A stretch of DNA of 14,531 nucleotides, from positions 1 to 14,531 of the forward strand of contig JABIUH010000390.1 in assembly GCA_018701055.1 (NCBI GenBank), given 5' to 3'. Positions 1-7,555 of this stretch are shown piece by piece. Position 1 is the first letter of the stretch. Every line of letters starts with the position of its first letter. The translations under genes were made by a program, and so were the position numbers. The DNA is from Woeseia sp. GTDB taxonomy: Bacteria > Pseudomonadota > Gammaproteobacteria > Steroidobacterales > Woeseiaceae. Below the pieces are notes generated by a model. It saw only the letters and a program-made list of their open reading frames with translations. It ran no database searches and had not been told where the DNA came from.

Positions 1-1
1 A

Positions 2-73
2 ACGGCTGAGGAAATGCTCTCCAAGCTCAAGGCAATGCCGGGAATTAGTAAAGCAAGGACCGTTATTCGCTAG
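2..73 (+). CDS. 3' end of a gene with an ACT-like C-terminus, possibly D-3-phosphoglycerate dehydrogenase
   Basis: Partial gene entering from the left edge. The second reading frame stays open for 23 codons and ends with TAG at 71-73. The visible tail contains LSKLKAMPGISKART. A short helix followed by a 'PG-I-..-R' strand is how ACT-domain proteins such as the SerA-type D-3-phosphoglycerate dehydrogenase commonly end (E. coli SerA ends with a similar 'AIPGTIRAR' stretch). If so, the enzyme would catalyse the first step of serine synthesis and the ACT domain would sense serine. Only the last 23 residues are visible, so other ACT-bearing proteins, for example an Lrp/AsnC regulator, are possible. 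A strong hairpin follows about 20 nt after the stop. Confidence 0.4.
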   Translation, partial: TAEEMLSKLKAMPGISKARTVIR

Positions 74-93
74 TTTATTCGTATTTCGGATTG

Positions 94-121
94 CGAGCAC
101 TGCCGATTGAGGCAGTGCTCG
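94..121. terminator. Perfect 11-bp hairpin between convergent genes
   Basis: The arms CGAGCACTGCC (94-104) and GGCAGTGCTCG (111-121) are exact reverse complements around a 6-nt loop (GATTGA). The hairpin lies between the plus-strand gene ending at 73 and the minus-strand monooxygenase ending at 134, the usual place for a shared bidirectional terminator. No run of T follows on either strand, so it does not fit the classical intrinsic terminator. It may instead protect 3' ends or act with Rho. Confidence 0.5.
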
Positions 122-133
122 TAGGTCCGAGCG

Positions 134-1597
134 TCAAGCTAGGAATTCCAGCACGTCATCAGGGATGCCCTGATCGCGAATCATTTTCTGATCGTTCGTA
201 AAGTTCTGCGTGTTCAGCCAGGGATGACGGTCGCCCTGCTTCGGCAAAAGGTGCATGCTTCTTTGCATGTAACCGGATGAGAAGTTCTCTATCCACGGCT
301 TACCGGGCATGTCGCGATACTCATCGCTGACCCGGGCCGTACATTGACGAGTATCAGTTGTTGTCATGTGGTTGATCAGTCGGCAGGTGTAATTTGCGAT
401 GATATCCGCGCGCAGTGTCCATGACGCATTTATGTAGCCAAATGTGGAGATCATATTCGGCACGTCAGAAAACATCATCGATTTATACGAAAATGTGTCA
501 GAGACATTCACGGCCTGACCGTCGACGACAAATTCAACATCCCCCAAAACGCAGAGATTCAAGCCCGTTGCGGTGACAATTATGTCCGCCGGCACATGAT
601 CTCCGGACTTCAACTGAATGCCGTTTGTTGTGAAGCGCTCTATTTCGTCCGTGACAACAGATGCCGCCCCGGAACGAATTGCCGCAAATAAATCGCCATC
701 GGGAACAAGACAGAGCCGTTGATCCCATGGGTCGTAGCGGGGCGTGAAATGTTTTTGCACGTCGTAGTCATCGCCAAGCTCTTTGCTGACCAGGCCGACA
801 ATTTTATCCTTGATTTTATCCGGTTGGACGCGGGTACGTCCGTATACCAATTGTTGATAGGCGATGTTCTTCCAGCGTGTCAGCGCGTACGCGATTTTAG
901 TGGGAAGAATCTTTCGCAAGATATTCGCGATTATGTCTTTCGCGGGCATTGAAACGACGTAGCTTGGAGATCGTTGCAGCATCGTTACGTGCGTGGCACT
1001 TTCAGCCAATGCAGGAACAAGCGTGACTGCAGTTGCACCTGATCCTATAACGACTATGCGTTTTCCTTCGTGATCGAGTTTGCTCGGCCAGAATTGCGGG
1101 TGAACAATGTCACCCTCAAACGAGTCCCGACCAGCAAAAATGGGATCGTTAGGATTTGAATAGCTGTAGTAGCCCGCACACATGAGCAGAAAATTGCATT
1201 GAATTGTTTGCGCCCCTGCAGGTTGGTCTGACGTTGTTTCGACCGTCCACATAGCGTCCTCGCCAGACCAGCTTGTTTTGGTCACCCGCTGATTGAAACG
1301 GATGTGTTGATCAATTCCATGCTCGGTGGCCGCTTCTTTGACGTAATCTAGAATAGCGAGCCCATCTGCGATCGATTTTTCGTCAATCCACGGCTTAAAC
1401 TCATAACCAAGGGTATGCATATCGCTATCTGACCGAATGCCGGGATACCGAAACAAATCCCAGGTACCGCCAATTGAACCTCGGCTCTCCAGAATCGCGA
1501 ATGTTTTGTCCGGACACTTATCGCGGAGGTGGCAGGCGGTGCCTATGCCGGACAGGCCTGCCCCAACAATGACGATATCGACTCTGTCGATAGTCAC
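134..1597 (-). CDS. EthA-like flavin-containing Baeyer-Villiger monooxygenase
   Basis: 487-aa FAD- and NADPH-dependent monooxygenase that would insert one oxygen from O2 into ketones (giving esters or lactones) or oxidise soft N/S nucleophiles. Visible motifs: N-terminal FAD-binding GAGLSG (residues 12-17); the GGTWDLFRYPGIRSDSD stretch (43-59) typical of the EthA branch; the Baeyer-Villiger fingerprint FEGDIVHPQFWP (160-171, FxGxxxHxxxWP); and the NADPH-binding GSGATA (185-190). Length and N-terminus match mycobacterial EthA (about 489 aa). The start is GTG at 1595-1597: no in-frame ATG lies upstream, and the protein begins right at the first Rossmann strand. No clear Shine-Dalgarno is visible. 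It lies 49 nt downstream of kynA and may be co-transcribed. It is not a kynurenine 3-monooxygenase, and the substrate cannot be read from sequence. The gene looks intact. Confidence 0.88.
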   Translation of the reverse strand: MTIDRVDIVIVGAGLSGIGTACHLRDKCPDKTFAILESRGSIGGTWDLFRYPGIRSDSDMHTLGYEFKPWIDEKSIADGLAILDYVKEAATEHGIDQHIRFNQRVTKTSWSGEDAMWTVETTSDQPAGAQTIQCNFLLMCAGYYSYSNPNDPIFAGRDSFEGDIVHPQFWPSKLDHEGKRIVVIGSGATAVTLVPALAESATHVTMLQRSPSYVVSMPAKDIIANILRKILPTKIAYALTRWKNIAYQQLVYGRTRVQPDKIKDKIVGLVSKELGDDYDVQKHFTPRYDPWDQRLCLVPDGDLFAAIRSGAASVVTDEIERFTTNGIQLKSGDHVPADIIVTATGLNLCVLGDVEFVVDGQAVNVSDTFSYKSMMFSDVPNMISTFGYINASWTLRADIIANYTCRLINHMTTTDTRQCTARVSDEYRDMPGKPWIENFSSGYMQRSMHLLPKQGDRHPWLNTQNFTNDQKMIRDQGIPDDVLEFLA

Positions 1598-1646
1598 ACT
1601 GAATGTCTTTTTTGGCGAAGCATGACGATTAGGACTCAGCGGTGGC

Positions 1647-2489
1647 TTATGGGAGTTGAGACCGTAGCGAAATCAGTTCAGGAAAAAAGCTGGTTTCCAG
1701 GGCTCTTTTCAAAAAAATTACGCCGGAAGATCCACCGGTGCCCATGTGATCGCCAATTATACGTTGCACGGTGTACATGTGTTTGAACCGCCATTGTTGA
1801 AATGCATCCTCGATATCGACGAGCTTTTCGGCTAATTCATACAACTCGAAATTGGAATTCGCATTCCTATAAATTGAAAGCCACGCCGCCGTGACGGAAT
1901 CATTGGGTTCGTAGGGCAGCGTGACATCACGATCCAGTACGCTCTCGTCAATCGCAAAACCAGACTCGCTTAATTTTCTAATGACTTCGTCATAGAGCGA
2001 GGGTTTTTCCAAAATGACTTTCAGTTCATCGTAGGCGAATGCTGAGTCACGGTGAACCTTCAAAATGTCTGCGTTTTTGTTGCCAAGCAGAAATTCAAGC
2101 TTTCGATAACCAAACGACTGAAAGCCGGATGCGCTTTGGAGTTGATCACGAAACTTGTGATAGTCCACCGGCGTCAGTGTTGACAGAATATTCCACGACT
2201 GAACCAGCTGATTGAGAATTTGTTTGACTCGAGATATTACTTTGAAGGCATGGCGAAAATCCGAGTCTCGCACGTTTTTGATCGCGGCCGTCAATTCGAA
2301 GCCTGCTTGTTTTAACCACAATTCGCTCGCCTGATGAATAATGATGAACAACATCTCATCATGTTCCGACGATAGTGGATTTTGTGCCTGCAGCACTTTG
2401 TCGAGTTGCAAATAGTCGTCGTAGCGCGTGCTGCCCTGCAAATCGGTGCGAATGGAGTCTTCCATCGGGCGAAAGTTTTTCTTAACCAT
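1647..2489 (-). CDS. kynA: Tryptophan 2,3-dioxygenase
   Basis: 280-aa haem enzyme that opens the indole ring of L-tryptophan with O2 to give N-formylkynurenine, the first step of the kynurenine pathway (cytosolic). Hallmarks in order: HDEMLFIIIHQASELW (residues 43-58) with the active-site His (H52); SGFQSFGYRKLE (121-132) with the substrate-carboxylate Arg (R129); the proximal haem His in FKHMYTVQR (H237); and the GTGGSSG loop (250-256) near the C-terminus. The C-terminal 'FFPEL..LRS' ending is normal for the family, so the TAA at 1647-1649 is a true stop. The start used is ATG 2489; an internal Met at residue 9 is an alternative. No formamidase, kynureninase or kynurenine monooxygenase gene is in the window, so later steps must be encoded elsewhere. 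It lies 76 nt after the acyltransferase fragment. Confidence 0.93.
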   Translation of the reverse strand: MVKKNFRPMEDSIRTDLQGSTRYDDYLQLDKVLQAQNPLSSEHDEMLFIIIHQASELWLKQAGFELTAAIKNVRDSDFRHAFKVISRVKQILNQLVQSWNILSTLTPVDYHKFRDQLQSASGFQSFGYRKLEFLLGNKNADILKVHRDSAFAYDELKVILEKPSLYDEVIRKLSESGFAIDESVLDRDVTLPYEPNDSVTAAWLSIYRNANSNFELYELAEKLVDIEDAFQQWRFKHMYTVQRIIGDHMGTGGSSGVIFLKRALETSFFPELISLRSQLP

Positions 2490-2565
2490 AGGACTAGTTT
2501 ACCGCTTCTCTTTGGCATGAAGGACCATCGTAACGTATATCGAATTTACGATCCGAGTGCGTACT

Positions 2566-3333
2566 TTACGCTCCGCTATCGAAATCCTGATTGGTGAACA
2601 TTCTGGGCATGTCGGGATCGGAATACTTATCCACCAAAGACCGAATTGATTCGACCAGTTCTGCGCGCGTCGTACGAAGACTGTCAATCTCGCTACCGAG
2701 TCGTGCGAGGCGCGCTACAGAGATCATCGAGACCAGCATTCCTGCTTCGGCTTCAATTATTCGTACCGATGCCGAGAAACTAAAAGTTAATCCGATGACC
2801 GTGGCTAAGGCCCACCAGAAACCAAATTGCGCACCGATTATGCTGGCGACCACGAGATATAAAAGCGGTAAAAGTAGGATCGTCGCGAATACCTTGAGCG
2901 TCGCAATGTCGTCCATTTCGTAACTGAATCGTTCACCTACAGTCGCGGCTATCCAGCCGACCGGCAAATGCAACAGCGCGCCGGGAATGGCCAATGGCAG
3001 CAGGACCAGCATCCATAATGCGCGCAGGAAAATTTTCCGGAACGCATGGCCGAGCGTTACGGGCTGTCGTAGTTGGAAATCTTTTATTCCAAGGATGTCA
3101 AGACGAGCCTGATAGTCTTCGACGCTATTTCGAAATTGTTGTAGTTCGTTGTTCGTAAGCGACTCGTCATATTGTTCGAGAAAGCGACGATTGAGTTCGA
3201 CGTATTGAGCTGGACTCAATACAACCGATCGCGGTTTGTACAGGCGTCGTGCGGCTTGAACAAATCGTAACGTGCGCCAGTTTGGTGCATTTAGCGTAAC
3301 CGCTTGCAATGCTTCGGCGAGTTTATCCGTCAA
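2566..3333 (-). pseudogene. C-terminal membrane half of the split acyltransferase
   Basis: 255-aa reading frame from a TTG codon with only a weak ribosome site. It has no catalytic motif of its own. It opens with a short segment (TLNAPNW, residues 13-19, then RRLY) that in full-length GPAT/DHAPAT-like acyltransferases follows the PlsC domain, then a helical region (40-90), about three membrane segments (105-130, 146-167, 168-186) and a charged helical tail. It is in the same frame as the upstream PlsC gene (3352-3927): only one TAA (3352-3354) and six sense codons separate them. Joined, they give about 453 positions, close to what I recall for single-chain members of this family. I therefore read it as the detached second half of one gene. 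Independent translation from TTG or a rarer upstream codon cannot be excluded. It contributes no enzyme activity by itself. Confidence 0.72.
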
Positions 3334-3351
3334 AGCGGTGACTGCGCCTTG

Positions 3352-3927
3352 TTAGTCGCGTTGAAAATGGTCAAGCATTGCCTGATTAATTTCCATCGGA
3401 GTGCCAAATTCGATGAGGACCTGGCTACGAAATCGATGGCGATGGATGTAATTCAAACCACAGGGAATAATGACGGCCTTACCCTTTCCCCGGGAGGTGA
3501 CCGTCAATGCGATTCGCGCGGCGCCCGTCTTAAGCTTGATGAGCTGGGATTCAGCGTGACTAACACCTTCCGGGAAAATCGCCATGCTTTTCCCGGATTC
3601 GATTACGTCGTATAAGGTTGAAAGCGCGGTTTGATTATCGGCGTCTTCACCAAATTCCTCCCTCGGATAGACAGGCACGGCACCAGTCGCGTTCAACAGC
3701 GGTACGAGTAGTCGGTATTTCCATAGCTTTGCGTTGGCCACGAAGTGTAACGGCCATTTGCCGCAAGTCGCCGTCAATAGCCACCCGTCCATCAATGCAT
3801 TAGGGTGGTTTCCCGCGAATATGATTGATCCATCTGTCGGTATGTTGTCGAGACCAACGACATCGATGCGACGAAAGAAAGTGCTCGTAACAATCCGCAC
3901 CATGACAATTATCAATCGTTGCTGCAT
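3352..3927 (-). CDS. PlsC-type 1-acylglycerol-3-phosphate (or GPAT/DHAPAT-like) acyltransferase, cut short by an in-frame TAA
   Basis: 191-aa acyltransferase domain that would transfer a fatty acyl chain to a glycerol-phosphate-type acceptor at the inner membrane. Motif I is NHPNALMD (residues 40-47), with catalytic His41 and Asp47 spaced as in the GPAT/DHAPAT-like branch. Motif II is GAVPVYPRE (82-90), motif III FPEGVSH (118-124), and IIPCGLNY (153-160) corresponds to motif IV. The catalytic domain is therefore complete, ending at FGTPMEI (174-180). Translation stops at TAA 3352-3354, but the same frame continues at once with codons for QGAVTALTDKL and a membrane domain, so the gene appears nonsense-interrupted. 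It starts at ATG 3927, 12 nt after the ATP-grasp ligase stop, and so belongs to that operon. It might retain activity without its C-terminal half. The exact acceptor is unknown. Confidence 0.82.
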   Translation of the reverse strand: MQQRLIIVMVRIVTSTFFRRIDVVGLDNIPTDGSIIFAGNHPNALMDGWLLTATCGKWPLHFVANAKLWKYRLLVPLLNATGAVPVYPREEFGEDADNQTALSTLYDVIESGKSMAIFPEGVSHAESQLIKLKTGAARIALTVTSRGKGKAVIIPCGLNYIHRHRFRSQVLIEFGTPMEINQAMLDHFQRD

Positions 3928-3939
3928 TGGCAGCGCTGT

Positions 3940-4884
3940 CTATTCGAACATTGAAACGGCGCGAGCGACGCGAGCCTCAGGAGATTCGCGAAAGCGCCGC
4001 GGGGACAAGTCATCGATAGCCCGAACCCGGGGTGCCAGGCCGATTTTATTTGCAAGCTGGATCGCCAGCCCTGGTCTGGCGTTTAGCTCAAGCAACAATG
4101 GTCCGTGGTGTCGATCCACTACAATATCAGCACCCAGATATCCGAGCCCTGTCACGTCGGCTGAACGAGCCGCGATCTCCAGTAGATTGATCCAGTTCTC
4201 AATCCGAACAGACATTAGATCGGCGCCCGAATCTGGATGTTCTTGAACGCAAACGTTGTGCTGAATCGCATTGACCGGTCGCCCGTCGGAAATCGTTAGG
4301 CCGAGACCGATGGCACCTTGATGAAGATTCGCCTTGCCGTCGGATTCCCGGGTCGAGAGCCTCATCATGGCCATGAGGGGAAAACCTCGGTAGACAATCA
4401 CGCGAATGTCCGGCACGCCTTCAACAGATAAATCCCTGAATGCTGCGTCGGGAACAATGAGTTGCTCGACGATGGCTGCGTCCGGCGTACCCCCCAAGCT
4501 GAACAGACCGGACAGAATATTGGATACATGTCGTCGTATTTCGTCTATTGCCAATTCCTGTCCATTCGCCTTAATGAAATATTCTTCGCGTCGTGCGGCG
4601 ATCACCAAAATACCTTTGCCGCCGCTGCCTTTGGACGGTTTAATCGCAAAACCGTCATGTGGTTCCAGGTGCGCGGATAAATTTTGTAGATCATGTTGCT
4701 GACGGAGAGCGACGAGAAGTTTCGGTGTTGCAAGTCCGTGCTTCGCGGCTAGTAGTTTTGTGCGCAACTTGTCGTCGACCAGAGGGTAAAGGTGACGCGG
4801 ATTTCGTTCTGCGATGAGATTGATGTTGCGTTCGTTCATACCGACAACACCGGCTTCTCGTAATCGACGTGGCGAAATCAGCAT
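3940..4884 (-). CDS. RimK-related ATP-grasp alpha-L-glutamate ligase-like protein
   Basis: 314-aa ATP-grasp enzyme expected to form an amide bond between an amino acid (glutamate by analogy with RimK) and a carboxylate, via an acyl-phosphate. Visible ATP-grasp elements: FAIKPSKGSGGKGI (residues 79-92), giving the phosphate-binding Lys and glycine-rich loop; VEQLI (139-143), the adenine-contact strand; DIRVIVYRG (159-167); ANLHQGAIGLG (185-195); and the metal-binding GADIVVD...LLELNARPGL (251-273), with D253, E266 and N268. The start at ATG 4884 is 3 nt after the stop of the 7TM protein, with AGGA about 10 nt upstream. Order and spacing match a conserved trio in Gammaproteobacteria: retropepsin-like protease, inactive transglutaminase-7TM protein, ligase. 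The physiological substrate of this branch is not known to me. No signal peptide is seen, so it acts in the cytosol. Confidence 0.85.
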   Translation of the reverse strand: MLISPRRLREAGVVGMNERNINLIAERNPRHLYPLVDDKLRTKLLAAKHGLATPKLLVALRQQHDLQNLSAHLEPHDGFAIKPSKGSGGKGILVIAARREEYFIKANGQELAIDEIRRHVSNILSGLFSLGGTPDAAIVEQLIVPDAAFRDLSVEGVPDIRVIVYRGFPLMAMMRLSTRESDGKANLHQGAIGLGLTISDGRPVNAIQHNVCVQEHPDSGADLMSVRIENWINLLEIAARSADVTGLGYLGADIVVDRHHGPLLLELNARPGLAIQLANKIGLAPRVRAIDDLSPRRFRESPEARVARAVSMFE

Positions 4885-4887
4885 GCC

Positions 4888-6426
4888 CTAATGTCCTTGA
4901 TCTATGAACGGCTTGAAGCGCCGTAGCTCAAGTAAACGATAGCCAGTATAGCTACCGAGCATCATGATTAATGCGAGTACGACGAACTGCAACCCAATGA
5001 AGTTGAAACTCAAATGACGCACCCATAAGCTAGTCATTGCGAGATACGCGGCAACCGCCGTGAGCAAGCTGCCGGATCCTTGAATCGCGACTTCCCGCCA
5101 TCCTTCTTCTTCCCACAGGATTGACATGCGCTCGACCGTCCAGGAAAGGATGATCATCGGGAAAAAAGTAATTTTTAAGCCTTCCGTCAATCCAACTCTG
5201 TGACTAAATACACTGAAGACCGCGATAATGGCTATTACGGTAATAATGACCGCCGATATGCGTGCAACGAGCAGCAAATTCAGATGCGACATGTAACTTC
5301 GTATCATCAGCCCAACGGCGACGACCAATAAGAACCCGACCAATCCAGTCATTAAACTGGTTTCGATAAACGCGAGTGCGATGAGCACTGGCATAAACGT
5401 ACCTGATGTTCGCAGTCCAACCAAAATTCGCAGAATGCAGACAACGAGTGCGCCTATCGGCAGCAGCAAAATCGTTTTGAACATTGCTTGTTCTGCAATC
5501 GGCAGGGAGTGAATCGAAAAGCCCAGTAAATCACTACCATCGCCTAATGAACCCGCGACCTGACCATAGTTCGTGTTTTCGGACAGAATCATCGAGAACC
5601 GAAGATCCGAGCGTGACCCGCCGGTCACCTCCAAAACGTAACCTTGCGTCGGTTGCCATAACAGCAATGGAAGATTTTCCTCGCCGGACTCAAGACCAAG
5701 CGGGAATACTTTGCTCTTGTTGTCGGACCAGACACGCAGCAAGGGTTTCAGTTGCTGTCGACGACGCCCATCTTCAAGGAGAAGTCCATATACCGTAGCT
5801 GCCGGTATGTTGCGACTTTGCAGCATGTCGGCGAGTAGATCGGTCAGGTTTTCATCACCAACGACATCCAGAAGCATTTGCTCATTCTGGCCGCGATCAT
5901 TGGTACGAAACTGGCTGACCAACTGGCGGGTAAGCGAAAAAGGATCTGCAGACAGGCTCACCGCTTGGTCAAGAACAGCCTCGACGACGGTCGCGTACGG
6001 TTCTTCCCAGCTCGTAGAGCGAATCGTTGGCGGAGGTTCCGATTCGAATCCTCCAGAATCTCTCTGCAGCACTTCCGCACGATAATAGAGCGTCTGTTGT
6101 CCGTTTGCCTCGCGCACAGTCCACTGAGCGGTCGGTTGATCTGCCAGACCGATCAGGCTTAATCCGTATCCCGGCGACGCACCATTTTCGTCAAGGACGG
6201 AAAAGCCATCCTGATCAGAGGGTCTCCGCAAATTGACCGTCACCGGCTCACCGCGTGCAAAAAACTGCACGCTGGCTTCAATCGACCAAATTAATTTCTC
6301 AGTGCCGGGAACCCATGGGACGTCATAAACCAGATGACGATGAATGGATTGGCCGAGCCCGAGAATTAACAGTAAGCCAACAAGGGCAAACAAAGAAAAT
6401 TTTCGAGTTTGAGCTGACGGTGACAT
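4888..6426 (-). CDS. Inactive transglutaminase domain fused to seven membrane helices
   Basis: 512-aa inner-membrane protein. An N-terminal anchor (about residues 10-28, SLFALVGLLLILGLGQSI) is followed by a roughly 280-residue extracytoplasmic region of the transglutaminase-like fold. No catalytic Cys-His-Asp set can be picked out, fitting the 'inactive' family. The C-terminal part has about seven hydrophobic helices, including the family-typical GTFMPVLIALAF. In the known three-gene module it is predicted to bind a peptide or envelope substrate and work with the ATP-grasp ligase and the protease; this role is inferred, not shown. I chose ATG 6424-6426, which begins 4 nt after the protease stop and places the anchor at the N-terminus. 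Upstream in-frame starts (ATG 6474, TTG 6477) overlap the protease gene and would add 16-17 residues. TAG at 4888 lies 3 nt from the ligase start. Confidence 0.85.
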   Translation of the reverse strand: MSPSAQTRKFSLFALVGLLLILGLGQSIHRHLVYDVPWVPGTEKLIWSIEASVQFFARGEPVTVNLRRPSDQDGFSVLDENGASPGYGLSLIGLADQPTAQWTVREANGQQTLYYRAEVLQRDSGGFESEPPPTIRSTSWEEPYATVVEAVLDQAVSLSADPFSLTRQLVSQFRTNDRGQNEQMLLDVVGDENLTDLLADMLQSRNIPAATVYGLLLEDGRRRQQLKPLLRVWSDNKSKVFPLGLESGEENLPLLLWQPTQGYVLEVTGGSRSDLRFSMILSENTNYGQVAGSLGDGSDLLGFSIHSLPIAEQAMFKTILLLPIGALVVCILRILVGLRTSGTFMPVLIALAFIETSLMTGLVGFLLVVAVGLMIRSYMSHLNLLLVARISAVIITVIAIIAVFSVFSHRVGLTEGLKITFFPMIILSWTVERMSILWEEEGWREVAIQGSGSLLTAVAAYLAMTSLWVRHLSFNFIGLQFVVLALIMMLGSYTGYRLLELRRFKPFIDQGH

Positions 6427-6430
6427 TGCG

Positions 6431-7201
6431 TTAGGGCGCTTCGTATCGCTGGTGGGTGAAAGACCTTGCGACATCAACGACGTATAAATCCATAAGGAAC
6501 GTGCGTCCCAGCAACACTGGGTAAGTCATGCGACTTCGATCGGTGAGTGTGAACTCGGTTGTTTGTAATTCCTGGCCGAGGCGAATGTCGATTTCAACCA
6601 CTACACGACGTTCAGCTGTAACGACGGACGGTTGGCGAATCAGGACGACACGCTTAATCGGCAATTCAAAATTGATTGGATCGTCATCCGGGTCATGTTG
6701 AAACGAAAATCGAACCCAATCGTCACCGTCGCGCTCAAACTCCACTACATTGCTGGCACTAAGTGATGAGGTCTCAGCGCCGCTATCGATTCGAGCCCGA
6801 TAGTGCTGACCCGGTGGATTCATGAACAACCATTCCAGGGCGCCGATAATATCTTTATTTCCGACGGGCTCAGTACCGGCGACTGCTGGGCATTCCTGAA
6901 TCGGCGGTGGAGGCAGCGGTCGATTGATTTGATCCAGTGCTTCTTCCAGGCGCGCAGTTTGTCCTGCTAACGTGGCATCGAGACTGCTTAGCAACGGGTG
7001 GGTTTCATTCAATCGGGTCAATAAAATTTCGCAAGCGTCCGGAACGAGTTCCTCTGGTTCCGCGGGAACCGCAACCAGTGCAGTTTCGTCCACCGTGATT
7101 TCCGTAACGTCAGCGGGACCTGGCTCGGTGGATGGCGAATTCTGTAGCGCGCACCCGGACAGAATCACGATAAGCAATGTTGAAAGTAGTCTGAAAAACA
7201 T
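6431..7201 (-). CDS. Retropepsin-like aspartic protease lipoprotein (RimB / 'ATP-dependent zinc protease' family)
   Basis: 256-aa exported protein. The N-terminus is a lipoprotein signal with lipobox LSGC (residues 14-17) and Ala at +2, which by the usual rule predicts outer-membrane sorting. Next comes a Pro/Glu-rich linker and a short helical segment (about 56-95). The C-terminal 130 residues are the retropepsin-like domain: catalytic-type ARIDSGAETSSL (136-147, the D-S/T-G motif), WVRFSF (162-167), FTLTDRSRM (217-225) and LLGRTFL (230-236), the partner hydrophobic-hydrophobic-G motif. Family databases often call it an ATP-dependent zinc protease, but the visible motif is aspartic. It would cut a periplasmic substrate, probably one handled by the neighbouring 7TM protein and ATP-grasp ligase. 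It starts at ATG 7199-7201, directly after a TAG of a short upstream frame, and is the first clear gene of the operon. Confidence 0.85.
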   Translation of the reverse strand: MFFRLLSTLLIVILSGCALQNSPSTEPGPADVTEITVDETALVAVPAEPEELVPDACEILLTRLNETHPLLSSLDATLAGQTARLEEALDQINRPLPPPPIQECPAVAGTEPVGNKDIIGALEWLFMNPPGQHYRARIDSGAETSSLSASNVVEFERDGDDWVRFSFQHDPDDDPINFELPIKRVVLIRQPSVVTAERRVVVEIDIRLGQELQTTEFTLTDRSRMTYPVLLGRTFLMDLYVVDVARSFTHQRYEAP

Positions 7202-7372
7202 CTATTGAGTTTTCCCCTGTGCGTCGGGATCGGTGAGCGTCACTTGAGGTGCTACAGCTATGAGTGGTTGGCGATCCGGCGCCAACTGTTCTTCTACGCA
7301 GTCACGACTTGCCTGCTTTGGGGCTGCTTTTTCGCAATTATGACACGATAATGACCAAAGACCGAGTAAGCG
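7202..7372 (-). other. Short open frame abutting the protease start; possible decayed small lipoprotein gene
   Basis: A frame of 56 sense codons ends in TAG at 7202-7204, immediately next to the protease ATG (7199-7201). The encoded residues are protein-like in composition (CHNCEKAAPKQ, then RDCVEEQLAP, then a TLTDPDAQGKTQ end), with a hydrophobic stretch LLGLWSLSC near the beginning. No ATG or GTG and no early TTG lies inside it. The frame is closed on its upstream side by TAG at 7373-7375, with a TTG four codons further up (7385-7387). The direct stop/start junction suggests translational coupling, which favours a real gene whose 5' part is damaged. Chance cannot be ruled out for so short a frame. 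No function is proposed. Confidence 0.3.
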
Positions 7373-7555
7373 CTAGCGAGTGGTCAAAATAGCTGAAACC
7401 TTTGCATTTAGTCACATTCCGGGGCGCACAAAGTGAACTCAGGCAGGTCGAAGATGAGGTACCACGCAATATCTCAGGGTTGGGGCTTCTATGAGATCAG
7501 GTGATATGACGATGAAGTTAGCGAATAACCCAGGAGACCTCTGTTCCAGGGGGAA
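7373..7555. other. Divergent intergenic region without a clear gene
   Basis: This stretch separates the minus-strand envelope operon from the plus-strand small exported protein and must hold promoters for both if they are transcribed from here. I found no convincing -35/-10 pair at correct spacing on either strand and no strong hairpin. A purine-rich AGGAGA (7532-7537) and AGGGGGAA (7548-7555) precede the plus-strand gene. The second touches the assigned GTG start and the first lies about 20 nt from it, so neither is ideally placed. Confidence 0.35.

Noticed and set aside
719..952. Plus-strand open frame inside the monooxygenase gene (one of many antisense frames in the window)
   Set aside because: It lies opposite a well-supported gene, shows no family motifs, and is the expected by-product of the real gene's codon pattern.
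2527..2552. Hairpin ATCGTAA / TTACGAT with a 12-nt loop between the acyltransferase fragment and kynA
   Set aside because: Only 7 bp, AT-rich, large loop and no T-run, so it is not convincing as a terminator or attenuator.
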